Source: Eutreptiella sp. 'Long Island Sound 2002' (taxonomy: Eukaryota; Euglenozoa; Euglenophyceae; Eutreptiales; Eutreptiaceae). From it: 64,000 bases of DNA. The notes beneath the pieces were generated by a model, which was given only the letters and a program-made list of their open reading frames with translations, ran no database searches and had not been told where the DNA came from. Position numbers and translations under genes: made by a program. Positions 13,915 to 26,600 of this stretch are shown here, piece by piece. Location: assembly GCA_964036045.1 (NCBI GenBank), contig OZ038383.1, positions 110,767,188 to 110,831,187 of the forward strand, in the 5' to 3' direction. Each line of letters begins with the position of its first letter. Position 1 is the first letter of the stretch.

Positions 13915-14940
13915 GATTGTGATTGATTTTCCGTATAGCTCATTGTAATTTATACGTCCAGGTGTATTACCCTTACCCTCAATTTTTGCCTAGAGATTTA
14001 GGTTCTCATTGTTCCTACTTTGTATGCTAGCTTTTTGCTTAGTGTTTCTCATGTTTCATTTTGAGCCCTACCACACGTACTCAAGCCTTAGGAACTTTAC
14101 CCTCTTAGGTGAAGATATGTCTTTACCTCTAGGAAGGGGGTAGTAAGACACTACAATAGACACTTAGAACATTCAATATGAGCGTTCCATATGCCCATAC
14201 CCCTCCTTATATTGGACTATCAGCTTGTCATGAACATTCTTAGTGAATGTGCATGAAGCTTAGGAAGGGGGTGTAATAAGTTGGGGCATTTGGGCCTCTC
14301 AGAAGCTTCCTGGAGGATCTCCACAAGACCTCTCAGAGCTTCAAGATCCTAAGACACTAGGATATTTGCTCATATTTGGCTCATAATTCAAGCCTATAGC
14401 TTACTGCTAGACTCTATTGCTGTTGGGTACACTACAGAGAGCAGGGATCTAGGATACGTTGGTAGCCATACATGAAAAATCACATTCCATGTGCTTATAA
14501 TGTGATTTCATCATGTTTTATGCTATTTTAGAAGGTTCTAATGTATTAGAAGCTATTTTGAAGCTATTCAAAAGCTTCAGAAGGCCTGTCGCGATTGTTG
14601 GCGCCGGCTGTCGCCGGCAATGATTTACGTAATGTTGACAAGGCCTTTGGGGAGATAGACTACTCAGAAAGTTGATAAAATATAGGTTTTATTGCCTTTT
14701 TAATGAGCATTTAATGCTATAGTAATTTTGTTGTTATTTAGGCATGTGAACCCGTATTACTGGACCAGCCAGTTGGTCCAGCTTGATATTCGTCAAATTC
14801 TTCGTCTTCTTGCTGTTGCCTTTGCTTTGTCTTTGCCAGTATCAATTGTAATGGTGAACTACATTAAAAACAATTTGATTTTTAAGTGCAAGACAAGGAA
14901 AATGGGTTTTTAATATGCACCCAAGCACAGGCATATGACA
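13915..14940. other. non-repetitive island inside the satellite, copy B
   Basis: Duplicate of the island at 2,620-3,645 at a constant offset of 11,295, apparently identical through its length. No gene or transposon termini are recognised. It is useful as the single-copy anchor that shows the duplication is a segmental event and not merely satellite similarity. Confidence 0.8.
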
Positions 14941-17900
14941 TACCCCTCATGGATCGTACCCCTCATGAATCGTGCCCCTCATGGATTGTACCCCTCATGG
15001 ATCGTACCCCACATGGATCGTACCCCTCAGGGATCGTACCCCTCATGGACCGTGCCCCTCATGGATCGTACCCCTGATGGATCGTACCCCTCATGGATCG
15101 TACCCCTGATGGATCGCACCCCTCATGGATCGTACCCCTCATGGATCGTACCCCTCATGGATTGTAGCCCTCATGGATTGTAGCCCTCATGGATCATACC
15201 CCTCATGGATCGTACCCCTCATGGATCGTACCCCTCATGGATCGTACCCCTCAGGGATCGCACCCCTCATGGATCGTACCCCTCATGGATCCTACCCGTC
15301 ATGGATTGTACCCCTTATGGATCGTACCCCTCATGGACTGTACACCTCAGGGATGGTACCTCTCATGGATGGTACTCCTCATGGATCGTACCCCTCATGG
15401 GTCGTACCCCTCAGGGATCATACGCCTCATGGATCGTACCCCTTAGGGATCGTGCCCCTCATGCATTGTACCCCTCATGGATCGTACCCCTCAGGGATCG
15501 TACCCTCATGGATCGTGCCCCTCATGCATCGTACCCCTCATGGATCATACCCCTCATGGATCGTACCCCTGAGGGATCGTACCCCTCATGGATCGTACCC
15601 CTCAGGGATTGTACCCCTCAGGGATCGTACCCCTCATGGATCGTACCCCTAATGGATCGTGCCCCTCATGCATCGTACCCCTCATGGATCGTACCCCTCA
15701 GGGATCATACCCCTCATGAATCGTACCCCTGAGGGATCGTACCCCTCATGGATCATACCCCTCAGGGATTGTACCCCTCAGGGATCGTACGCCTCATGGA
15801 TCGTACCCCTCATGGATCGTACCCCTCAGGGATCGTACCCCTCATGGATCGTACCCCTGATGGATCGTACCCGCCAAGGATCGTACCCCTCATGGATGGT
15901 ACCCCTCTGGGATCGTACCCCTCAACGATAATAGCCCTCATGGATCGTGCCCCGCATGGATCGTGTTCCTCATGGATCGTACCCCTCAGGATCATACCCC
16001 TCATAAATCGTACCCCTCACGGATCGTACCCCTCATGGATCATACCCCTCATGGATCGTACCCCTCAGGGATTGAAACCCTCAGGGATGGTACCCCTCCT
16101 GGATCGTACCCCTCAGGGATCGTACCCCTCAGGGATTGTACCTCCCATGGATCGTACCCCTCAGGGATCGTACCCCTCATGGATCGTACCCCTGATGCAT
16201 CGTACCCCTCATGGATCGTACCCCTCAGGGATCATACCCCTAATGGATCGTGCCGCTCATGGATGGTACCCCTCATGGATTGAAACCCTCAGGGATCGTA
16301 CCCCTCATGGATGGTACCCCTCAGGGATCGTACCCCTCATGGATCGTACCCCTCAGGGATCGTATCCCTCAGGGATCGTACCCCTGGTGGATTGTACCCC
16401 ACATCGATCGGACCCCTCATGGATTGTAACCCTCAAGGATCGTACCCCTCATGGATCGTACCCCTCATGGATCCCACCCCTCATGGATGGTACCCCTCAT
16501 GGATCGTACCCCTCATGGATCGTACCCCTCATGGATTGTACCCCTCATGGATCGTACCCCACATGGATAGTACCCCTCATGGATCGTACCCCACATGGAT
16601 CGTACCCCTCATGGATCGTACCCCTCATGGATCGTACCCCTCATGGATTGTACCCCTCATGGATCGTACCCCTCATGGATCGTACCCCTCAGGGATCGTA
16701 CCCCTCATGGATCGTACCCCTCATGGATCGTACCCCTCAGGGATCGTACACCTCATGGATCGTAACCCTCAGGGATCGTACCCCTCAGGGATGGGACCCC
16801 TCATGGATCGTACTCCTCATGGATCGTACCCCTCAGGGATCGTACCCCTCATGGATCGTAGCCCTCATGGACAGTACCCCTTATGGATCGTACCCCTCAT
16901 GGATCGTAACCCTCATGAATCGTACCCCTCATGCATCGTAGCCCTCACGGATCGTACCCCTCGAGGATCGTACCCCTCATGGATCATACCCCTCAAGGAT
17001 CGTACCCCTCAGAGATCGTACCCCTCAGGGATCGTACCCCTCATGTATTGTACCCCTCATGGATCGTGCCCGTCAAGGATCGTACCCCTCATGGATCGTA
17101 CCCCTCATGGATCGTACCCGTCAAGGATCGTAGCCCTCATGGATCGTACCCCTGATGGATTGTACCCCTCATGGATCGTGCCCCTCATGGATCGTACCCC
17201 TCATGGAAGGTTCCCCCTCAGGGATCGTACCCCTCAGGGATGCTACCCCTCATGGATTGTGCCCCGCATGGATCGTACCCCTCATGGATCGTACCCCTCA
17301 GGGATCGTACCCCTCATGGATCGTACCACGATCCATGTGGGGTACGATCCATGAGGGGTACGATCCATGTGGGGTACGATCCATGAGGGGTACAATCCAT
17401 GAGGGGTACGATCCATGAGGGGTACCATCCATGAGGGGTGGGATCCATGAGGGGTACGATCCATGAGGGGTACGATCCATCAGGTGTACGATCCATGAGG
17501 GGTACGATCCATGCGGGGTACGATCCATGAGGGGTACGATCGATGAGGGGTACCCCTCATGGATCGTACCCCTCATGGATCGTACCCCTCATGGATCCCA
17601 CCCCTCATGGATTGTACCCCTCATGGATCGTACCCCTCATCGATCGTACCCCTCATGGATCGTACCCCGCATGGATCGTACCCCTCATGGATCGTACACC
17701 TGATGGATCGTACCCCTCATGGATCGTACCCCTCATGGATCCCACCCCTCATGGATGGTACCCCTCATGGATCGTACCCCTCATGGATTGTACCCCTCAT
17801 GGATCGTACCCCACATGGATCGTACCCCTCATGGATCGTACCCCACATGGATCGTACCCCTCATGGATCGTACCCCTCGCCGATCGTACCCCTCATGGAT

Positions 17901-20189
17901 GGTACCCCTCATGGATCGTACCCCTCATGGATTGTACCCCTCATGGATCGTACCCCTCAGGGATCGTACCCCTCATGGATCGTACCCCTCATGGATCGTA
18001 CCCCTCAGGGATCGTACCCCTCATGGATCGTAACCATCAGGGATCGTACCCCTCAGGGATGGGACCCCTCATGGATCGTACTCCTCATGGATCGTACCCT
18101 TCAGGGATCGTACCCCTCATGGATCGTACCCCTCATGGACAGTACCCCTTATGGATCGTACCCCTCATGGATCGTAACCCTCATGGATCGTACCCCTCAT
18201 GCATCGTAGCCCTCGCGGATCGTACCCCTCGAGGATCGTACCCCTCATGGATCATACCCCTCAAGGATCGTACCCCTCATGGATCGTACCCGTCATGGAT
18301 TGTGCCCCTCATGGATGGTACCCCTCATGGATTGTACCCCTCAGGGATCGTATTCCTCAGAGATCGTACCCCTCATGGATCGTACCCCTCATGGATGGTA
18401 CCCCGCATGGATCGTAACCCTCAGGGATCGTACCCCTCATGGATTGTACCCCTCATGTATTGTACCCCTCATGGATCGTACCCCTCACGGATCGTCCCCC
18501 TCAGGGATTATACCGCTCGGGGATCATACCCCTCATGGATCGTACCCCTCATGGATCGTACCCCTCATGGACAGTACCCCTTATGGATCGTACCCCTCAT
18601 GGATCGTAACCCTCATGGATCGTACCCCTCATGCATCGTAGCCCTCAGGGATGGTACCCCTCGAGGATCGTACCCCTCATGGATCATACCCCTCATGGAT
18701 CGTACACCTCATGGATCGTACCCGTCATGGATTGTGCCCCTCATGGATCGTACCCCTCATGGACTGTACCCCTCAGAGATGGGACCCCTCATGGATCATA
18801 CCCCTCAGGGATTGTACCCCTAATGGATTGTACCCCTGATGGATCGTACCCCTCATGGATGGTACCCATCATGGATCGTACCCCTCATGGATCTTACCCC
18901 TCATGGATCGTACCCCTCAGGGATCGTATTCCTCAGAGATCGTACACCTCATGGATCGTACCCCTCATGGATCGTAACCCGCATGGATCGTACCCCTCAG
19001 GGATCGTACCCCTCATGGATCGTACCCCTCATGTATTGTACCCCTCATGGATCGTACCCCTCACGGATCGTCCCCCTCAGGGATTATACCGCTCGGGGAT
19101 CATACCCCTCATAGATCGCACCCCTCAGGGATCGTACCCCTCATGGATCGTACCCCTCATGGATCGTACCCCTCATGGACAGTACCCCTTATGGATCGTA
19201 CCCCTCATGGATCGTAACCCTCATGGATCGTACCCCTCATGCATCGTAGCCCTCAGGGATGGTACCCCTCGAGGATCGTACCCCTCATGGATCATACCCC
19301 TCATGGATCGTACCCCTCATGGATCGTACCCGTCATGGATTGTGCCCCTCATGGATCGTACCCCTCATGGACTGTACCCCTCAGAGATGGGACCCCTCAT
19401 GGATCATACCCCTCAGGGTTTGTACCCCTAATGGATCGTACCCCTCATGGATCGTACCGCTCATGGATGGTACCCATCATGGATCGTACCCCTCAGGGAT
19501 CGTACCCCTCATGGATCGTACCCCACATGGATGGTACTCTCATGGATCGTGCCCGTCAAGGATCGTACCCCTCATGGATGGTACCCCTCATGGATCGTAC
19601 CCGTCAAGGATCGTAGCCCTCATGGATCGTAGCCCTCGTGGATTGTACCCCTCTTGGATCGTGCCCCTCATGGATCGTACCCCTCATGGAAGGTTCCCCC
19701 TCAGGGATCGTACCCCTCAGGGATGGTACCCCTCATGGATTGTGCCCCGCATGGATCGTACCCCTCATGGATCGTACCCCTCAGGGATCGTATCCCTCAT
19801 GGATCGTACCCCTCATGGATCCCACCCCTCATGGATCGTATTCCTCAGGGACCGTACCCCTCATGGATCGTACCCCTCATGGATCGTACCCCGCATGGAT
19901 CGTACCCCTCAGGGATCGTACCCCTCATGGATCGTACCCCTCATGTATCGTCCCCCTCAGGGATTATACCGCTCGGGGATCATACCCCTCATGGATCGCA
20001 CCCCTCAGGGATCGTACCCCTCATGGATCGTACCCCTCAGGGATCCCACCCCTCAGGGATCGTACCCCTCAGGGATCCCACCCCTCACGGATCGTACCCC
20101 TCATGGATCATATCCCTCATGGATCGTACCCCTCATGGATCGTACCCCTCGTGGATCGTACCCCTCATGCATCGTCCCCCTCACGGATT
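14941..20189 (+). repeat. 16-bp satellite array, fourth block
   Basis: 16-bp satellite of duplication copy B, matching 3,646-8,858 apart from indels of whole monomers and one inverted segment at 17,328-17,551. Confidence 0.95.
17328..17551 (-). repeat. micro-inversion within the satellite, copy B only
   Basis: For about 224 bp the monomers read in reverse complement (ATGAGGGGTACGATCC). Read backwards they reproduce, variant for variant, the monomer string found forward in copy A near 5,994-6,217, including the CCCCGC, CACCTGAT, ATCCCACC and CCCCACAT variants. Both junctions are hairpin-like. The left one is CATGGATCGT, a three-base spacer, then ACGATCCATG. The right one contains the perfect palindrome ATGAGGGGTACCCCTCAT. 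Copy B is also 44 bp shorter across this interval. It is an inversion that arose after the 11.3-kb duplication. Confidence 0.9.
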
Positions 20190-20627
20190 TGTACCCTTCG
20201 TGAACCGGCCGTGAATTTCACCTATTTTTGCTATGTTTTGCTTGTAACTTGGTGCCATCCTGTGCTTTTGTCGTGCTATCTTCGCCCAAAGTGAGATCCA
20301 ACAAATGTGTGCAAATCAGAGGTTTGAAGTAGCCACATGGGAGATTCGCGTGGATGTGAAATTCACGCACCCAAATTCACGCATAAATTCACGGGTTTTG
20401 GCACCTCTCGTTTTGGGGTTGGTTTGGGCATGGTGGATGCTTTTGGGGCGGGAACTTCATTAGATGATGCGTAATGAAGCTAGGGGAAGAATTTTACCCC
20501 CTTAAAGCCCTCAGAAGGATCCAATAATATGGCATTTCCCCCCGAAAACCTCAAAATTTGGGTAAATTCACGTGAAATTCACGCATTTATTCAAACGGCC
20601 ACTTATCCCCTGTTCACGAAGGGTACA
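20190..20627. mobile_element. 438-bp MITE-like element, copy B
   Basis: Duplicate of the element at 8,859-9,296 at offset 11,331, with the same 16-bp terminal inverted repeats and the same satellite flanks. It was copied as a passenger in the 11.3-kb duplication and is not an independent insertion. Confidence 0.85.
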
Positions 20628-23600
20628 TTATACCGCTCAGGGATCGTACCCCTCATGGAATCTACCCCTCAGGGATCGTACCCCTCATGGATCGTACCCC
20701 TCAGGGATCGTACCCCTCAGTGATCGTACCCCTGAGGGATCCCGCCCCTCATGGATCATACCCCTCATGGATCGTATTCCTCAGGGATCGTATCCTTCAT
20801 GGATCGTACCCTTCATAGATCGTACCCCTCATGGATCGTACCCCTCATGGATCATCCCCCTCAAGGATTATACCGCTCAGGGATCGTACCCCTCATGGAT
20901 CGCACCCCTCAGCGATCTTACCCCTCAAGCATCGTACCCCTCAGGGATCGTACCCCTCATGGATCGTACCCCTCATGCATCATGCCCCTCTTGGAGCGTA
21001 CCCCTCAGGGATTGTACCCCTCAGGGATCGTACCACTCATGGATCATACCCCTCATGGATCGTACCTCTCATGGATCGTGCCCCTCATGGATTGTACCCC
21101 TCAGGGATCGTACCCCTCGGGGATCGTACCCCTCATGGATCGTACCCCTCAGGGATCGTACACCTTAAGGATTGTACCCCTCAGAGATCGTACCCCTCAA
21201 GGATCATACCCCTCATGGATGGTACCCCTCATGGATCGTACCCCTCATGGATTGTACGCCTCATGGATCGTACCCCTCATGGATCGTACCCCTCAAGGAT
21301 CGTAGCCCCCTCACGGATCGTACCCCTCATGGATTGTACCCGTCATGGATCGTACCCCTAATGGATTGTACCCGTCATGGATCGTACCCCTGATGGACTA
21401 TACCCCTCAAGGATGGTACCCCTCATGGATCGTACCCCTCATGGATCGTACCCCTCATGGATCGTACCCCTCATGGATCGTACCCCTCAGGGATCGTACC
21501 CCTCAGGGATCGTACTCCTCATGGATCGTACCCCTCATGGATCGTACCCCTCAGGGATCGTACACCTTAAGGATCGCACCACTCATGGATTGTACCACTC
21601 ATGGATCGTACCCCTCATGGACCATACCCCTCATGGATCGTACCCCTCATGGATCGTACCCCTCATGGATTATACACGTCATGGGTCGTACCCCTCATGG
21701 ATCGTACCCCTCATGGACTGTACCCCTCAGGGATGGTACCCCTTATGGAGCATACCCCTCATGGATCGTACCCCTCAGGAATCGTACCCCTCAGGGATCG
21801 TACCCCTCATGGATCATACCCCTAAGGGATCGTACCCCTCATGGATGGTACGACTCAGCGATCGTACCCCTCATGGATCGCACCCCTCAGGGATCGTATC
21901 CCTCATGGATCGTACCCCTCAGGGATCGTACCCCTCATGGATCGTACCCCTCATGGATTGTACCCATCATGGAGCGTAGCCCTCAGGGATCGTACCCCTC
22001 ATGGATCGTACCCCTCGGGGATCGTACCCCTCATGGATCGTACCCCTCAAGGATCGTAGCCCCCTCATGGATCGTACCCCTCAGGGATCGTACCCCTCAT
22101 GGATCGTACCCCTCATGGATTGTACCCCTCATGGATCGTACCCCTCATGGATGGTACCCCTCATGGATCGTACCCGTCATGGATCATACCCCTCAAGGAT
22201 CGTACGCCTCAGGGATCGTACCTCTCATGGATCGTACCCCTCATGGATCGTACCCCTCATGGATCGTACCCCTCATGGATCGTACCCCTCAGGGATCGTA
22301 CCCCTCAGGGATCGTACTCCTCATGGATCGTACCCCTCATGGATTGTACCCCTCAGGGATCGTACACCTTAAGGATCGCACCCCTCATGGATTGTACCAC
22401 TCATGGATCGTACCCCTCATGGATCATACCCCCCATGGATGGTACCCCTCATGGATCGTACCCCTCATGGATTATACACGTCATGGGTCGTACCCCTCAT
22501 GGATCGTACCCCTCATGGACTGTACCCCTCAGGGATGGTACCCCTCATGGAGCGTACCCCTCATGGATCGTACCCCTCAGGAATCGTACCCCTCAGGGAT
22601 CGTACCCCTCATGGATCATACCCCTAAGGGATCGTACCCCTCATGGATGGTACGACTCAGCGATCGTACCCCTCATGGATCGTACCCCTCAAGGACTGTA
22701 CCCCTTAGGGATCGTACGCCTCATGGATGGTACGCCTCATGGATCGTACCACTCATGGATCGCACCCCTCATGGATGGTACCCGTCATGGATCCTACCCC
22801 TCATGAATCGTACCCCTCTGGGATAGTACCCCTCAGGGATCGTACCCCTCATGGATCGTACCCCTCATGGATCGTACCCCTCGTGGATCGTACCCCTCAG
22901 GGATCGTACACCTCATGGATCGTACCCCTGATGGACCGTACCCCTCATGGATCGTACCCCTCAAAGATCGTACGCCTCAGGGATCGTACCCCTCATGGAT
23001 CGTACCCCTTAGGTATCGTACACCTCATGGATCGTACCCCTCATGGATCGTACCCCTCAGGGGTTATACGGCTCAGGTTTGTACCCCTCATGGATCGTAC
23101 CCCTCAGGGATCGTACCCCTCATGGATCGTACCCCTCACGGATCGTACCCGTTCATGGATCGTACCCCTCAGGGATGGTACCCCTCAGGGATCGTACCCC
23201 TCATGGATCGTACCCCTCGGGGCTCGTACCCCTCAGGGATTGTACCCCTCATGGATCGTACCCCTCATGGACCGTACCCCTCATAGATTGTACCCCTTAT
23301 GGATCGTACCCCTCAAAGATCGTACCCCTCATGGATCGTACCCCTCAAGGATCGTAACCCTCATGGATCGTACCCCTCAGGGATCGTACCCCTCATGGAT
23401 CGTACCCCTTAGGGATCGTACTCCTCATGCATTGTACCCCTCATGGATCGTACCCCTCATAGATCGTCCTCCTCATGGATCATACCCCTCATAGATCGTA
23501 CCCCTCATGGATTGTACCCCTCATAGATTGTACCCCTCATGGATCCTACCCCTCATGGATCGTACCCCACATGGATCGTACCCCTCATGGATCGTACCCC

Positions 23601-26600
23601 TTGGGGATCGTACGCCTCATGGATCGTACCCCTCAGGGATCGTACCCCTCATGGATCGTACCCCACATGGATCGTACCCCTCATGGATCGTACCCCTCAC
23701 GGATCGTACCCCTCAGGGATCGTACCCATTCATGGATCGTACCCCTCAGGGATGGTACCCCTCAGGGATCGTACCCCTCATGGATCGTATCCCTCGGGGC
23801 TCGTACCCCTCAGGGATTGTACCCCTTATGGATCGTACCCCTCATAGATCGTTTCCCTTATGGATCGTACCCCTCAAGAATCGTACCCCTCATGGATCGT
23901 ACCCCTCATGGATCGTACCCCTTATGGATCGTACCCCTCATAGATCGTACCCTCCATGGATCGTACCCCTCATGGATCGTACCCCTCAAGAAGCGTACCC
24001 CTCAGGGATCGTACCCCTCAGGGATCATACCCTCATGGATCGTAGCCCTCATGGAGCGTACCCCTTAGGGATGGTACCCCTCATGGATCGTACCCCTCAG
24101 GGATCGTACCCCTCATGGATCGTACCCCTCGGGGATCGTACCCCTCATGGATCGTACCCCTCAGAGATCGTACCCCTCATGGATCGTACCCGTCATTGAT
24201 CGTACCCCTCAGGGATCGTACCCGTCATGGATCGTAGCCCTCATGGATCGTATCCCTGGGGGATCGTACCCCCCAGGGATTGTACCCCTCATGGATCGTA
24301 CCCCTCAGGGATTGTACCCCTCAGGGATCGTACCCCTCATGGATCGTACCCCTCATGCACCGTACCCCTCATGCATTGTACCCCTCACGGATCGTACCCC
24401 TCAGGGATCGTTCCCCTCATGGATCGGACCCCTCATGCATCGTACCCCTCATGCATCAAACCCCTCAAGGATGGTACCCCTCAAGGATCGTACCCCTCAT
24501 GCATCGTACCCCTCAGGGATCGTACCCCTCATGGATCGTACCCCTCATGGATTGTACCCCTCATGGATTATACGGCTCGGGGATCGTACCCCTCATGGAT
24601 CGCACCCCTCAAGGATTGTACCCCTCATGGATCGTACCCCTCAGGGATCGTACCCCTCATGGATCGTACCCCTCATGCATCATGCCCCTCATGGATCATA
24701 CCCCTCATGGATCGTACCCCTCAGGGATCGTAGCCCTCATGGATCGTATCTCTCGGGGATCGTACCCCCCAGGGTTTGTACCCCTCATGGATCGTACCCC
24801 TCAGGGATTGTACCCCTCAGAAATCGTACCCCTCATGGATCGTACCCCTCATGCATCATACCCCTCATGAATCGTACCCCTCACGGATTGGACCCCTCAT
24901 GCATCATACCCCTCAGGGATCGTACCCCTCATGGATCGTACCCCTCAGGGATCGTACCCCTCATGGATCGTATCCCTCATGGATCGTACCCCTCATGGAT
25001 CGTACCCCTCATGAATCGTACCCCTCAGGGATGGTACGCCTCATAGATCGTTCCCCTTATGGATCGTACCCCTCAAGGATCGTACCCCTCATGGATCGTA
25101 CCCCTCATGGATCGTACCCCTTATGGATCGTACCCCTCATAGATCGTACCCCTCATGGATCGTACCCCTCATGGATCGTACCCCTCAAGAAGCGTACCCC
25201 TCAGGGATTGTGGCCCTCAGGGATCGTACCCTCATGGATCGTACCCCTCATGGAGTGTACCCCTCAGGGATCGTACCCCTCATGGATCGTACCCCTCAGG
25301 GATCGTACCCCTCATGGATCGTACCCCTCGGGGATCGTACCCCTCATGGATCGTACCCCTCAGAGATCGTACCCCTCATGGATCCTACCCGTCATTGATC
25401 GTACCCCTCAGGGATCGTACCCCCCAGGGATCGTACCCCTCATGGATCGTACCCCTCACGGATCGTACCCCTCATGGATCGTTCCCCTCATGGATCGGAC
25501 CCCTCATGCATCGTACCCCTCATGCATCGTACCCCTCAAGGATGGTACCCCTCAGGGATCGTACCCCTCATGCATCGTACCCCTCAGGGATCGTACCCCT
25601 CATGGATCGCACCCCTCAAGGATCGTACCCCTCATGGATCGTACCCCTCAGGGATCGTACCCCTCATGGATCGTACCCCTCATGCATCATGCCCCTCATG
25701 GATCATACCCCTCATGGATCGTAGCCCTCATGGATCGTATCCCTCGGGGATCGTACCCCCCAGGGTTTGTACCCCTCATGGATCGTACCCCTCAGGGATT
25801 GTACCCCTCAGGGATCGTACCCCTGATGGATCGTACCCCGCATGCATCGTACCCCTCATGGATCGTACCACTCACGGATCGGACCCCTCATGCATCGTAC
25901 CCCTCAGGGATCGTACCCCTCATGGATCGTACCCCTCAGGGATCGTACCCCTCATGGATCGTATCCCTCATGGATCGTACCCCTCATGGATCGTACCCCT
26001 CATGGATCGTACCCCTCAGGGATCGTACCGGTCATGGATCGTACCCCTGAGAGATCGTACCCCTCAGAGATCGTACCCCTCAAGGACCGTACCCCGCATG
26101 GATCATACCCCTTATGGATGGCACCCCTCATGGTTCGTGCCCCCCATGGACCGTACCCCTCATGGATCGTACCCCACATGGATCGTACCCCTCATGGATC
26201 GTACCCCTCATGGATCGTACCCCTCATGGATCGTACCCCTCAGGGATCGTACCCCTCATGGATCGTACCCCTCACGGATCGTACCCCTCAGGGATCGTAC
26301 CCGTTCATGGATCGTACCCCTCAGGGATGGTACCCCTCAGGGATCGTACCCCTCATGGATCGTACCCCTCAGGAATCGTACCCCTCAGGGATTGTACCCC
26401 TCATGGATCGTACCCCTCATAGATCGTTCCCCTTATGGATCGTACCCCTCAAAGATCGTACCCCTCATGGATAGTACCCCTCATGGATCGTACCCCTCAT
26501 GGATCGTACCCCTCAAGAAGCGTACCCCTCAGGGATCGTACCCCTCAGGGATCGTACCCTCATGGATCATACCCCTCATGGAGCGTACCCCTCAGGGATC

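Larger units (their letters stand above)
13231..24750 (+). repeat. 11.5-kb tandem segmental duplication, copy B
   Basis: Second copy of the segment described at 1,930-13,230. It is about 0.2 kb longer. By offset it carries gains of 32 bp (near 15.7 kb), 48 bp (near 16.3 kb), 48 plus 96 bp (20.8-21.9 kb) and 32 bp (near 24.15 kb), all multiples of 16. It also has a net loss of 44 bp at a local inversion (17.33-17.55 kb). After about 24,750 the match to copy A ends. Confidence 0.9.

Noticed and set aside
17282-17576. Minus-strand open frames with the same repeat peptide
   Set aside because: They arise only because the satellite is inverted at 17,328-17,551.
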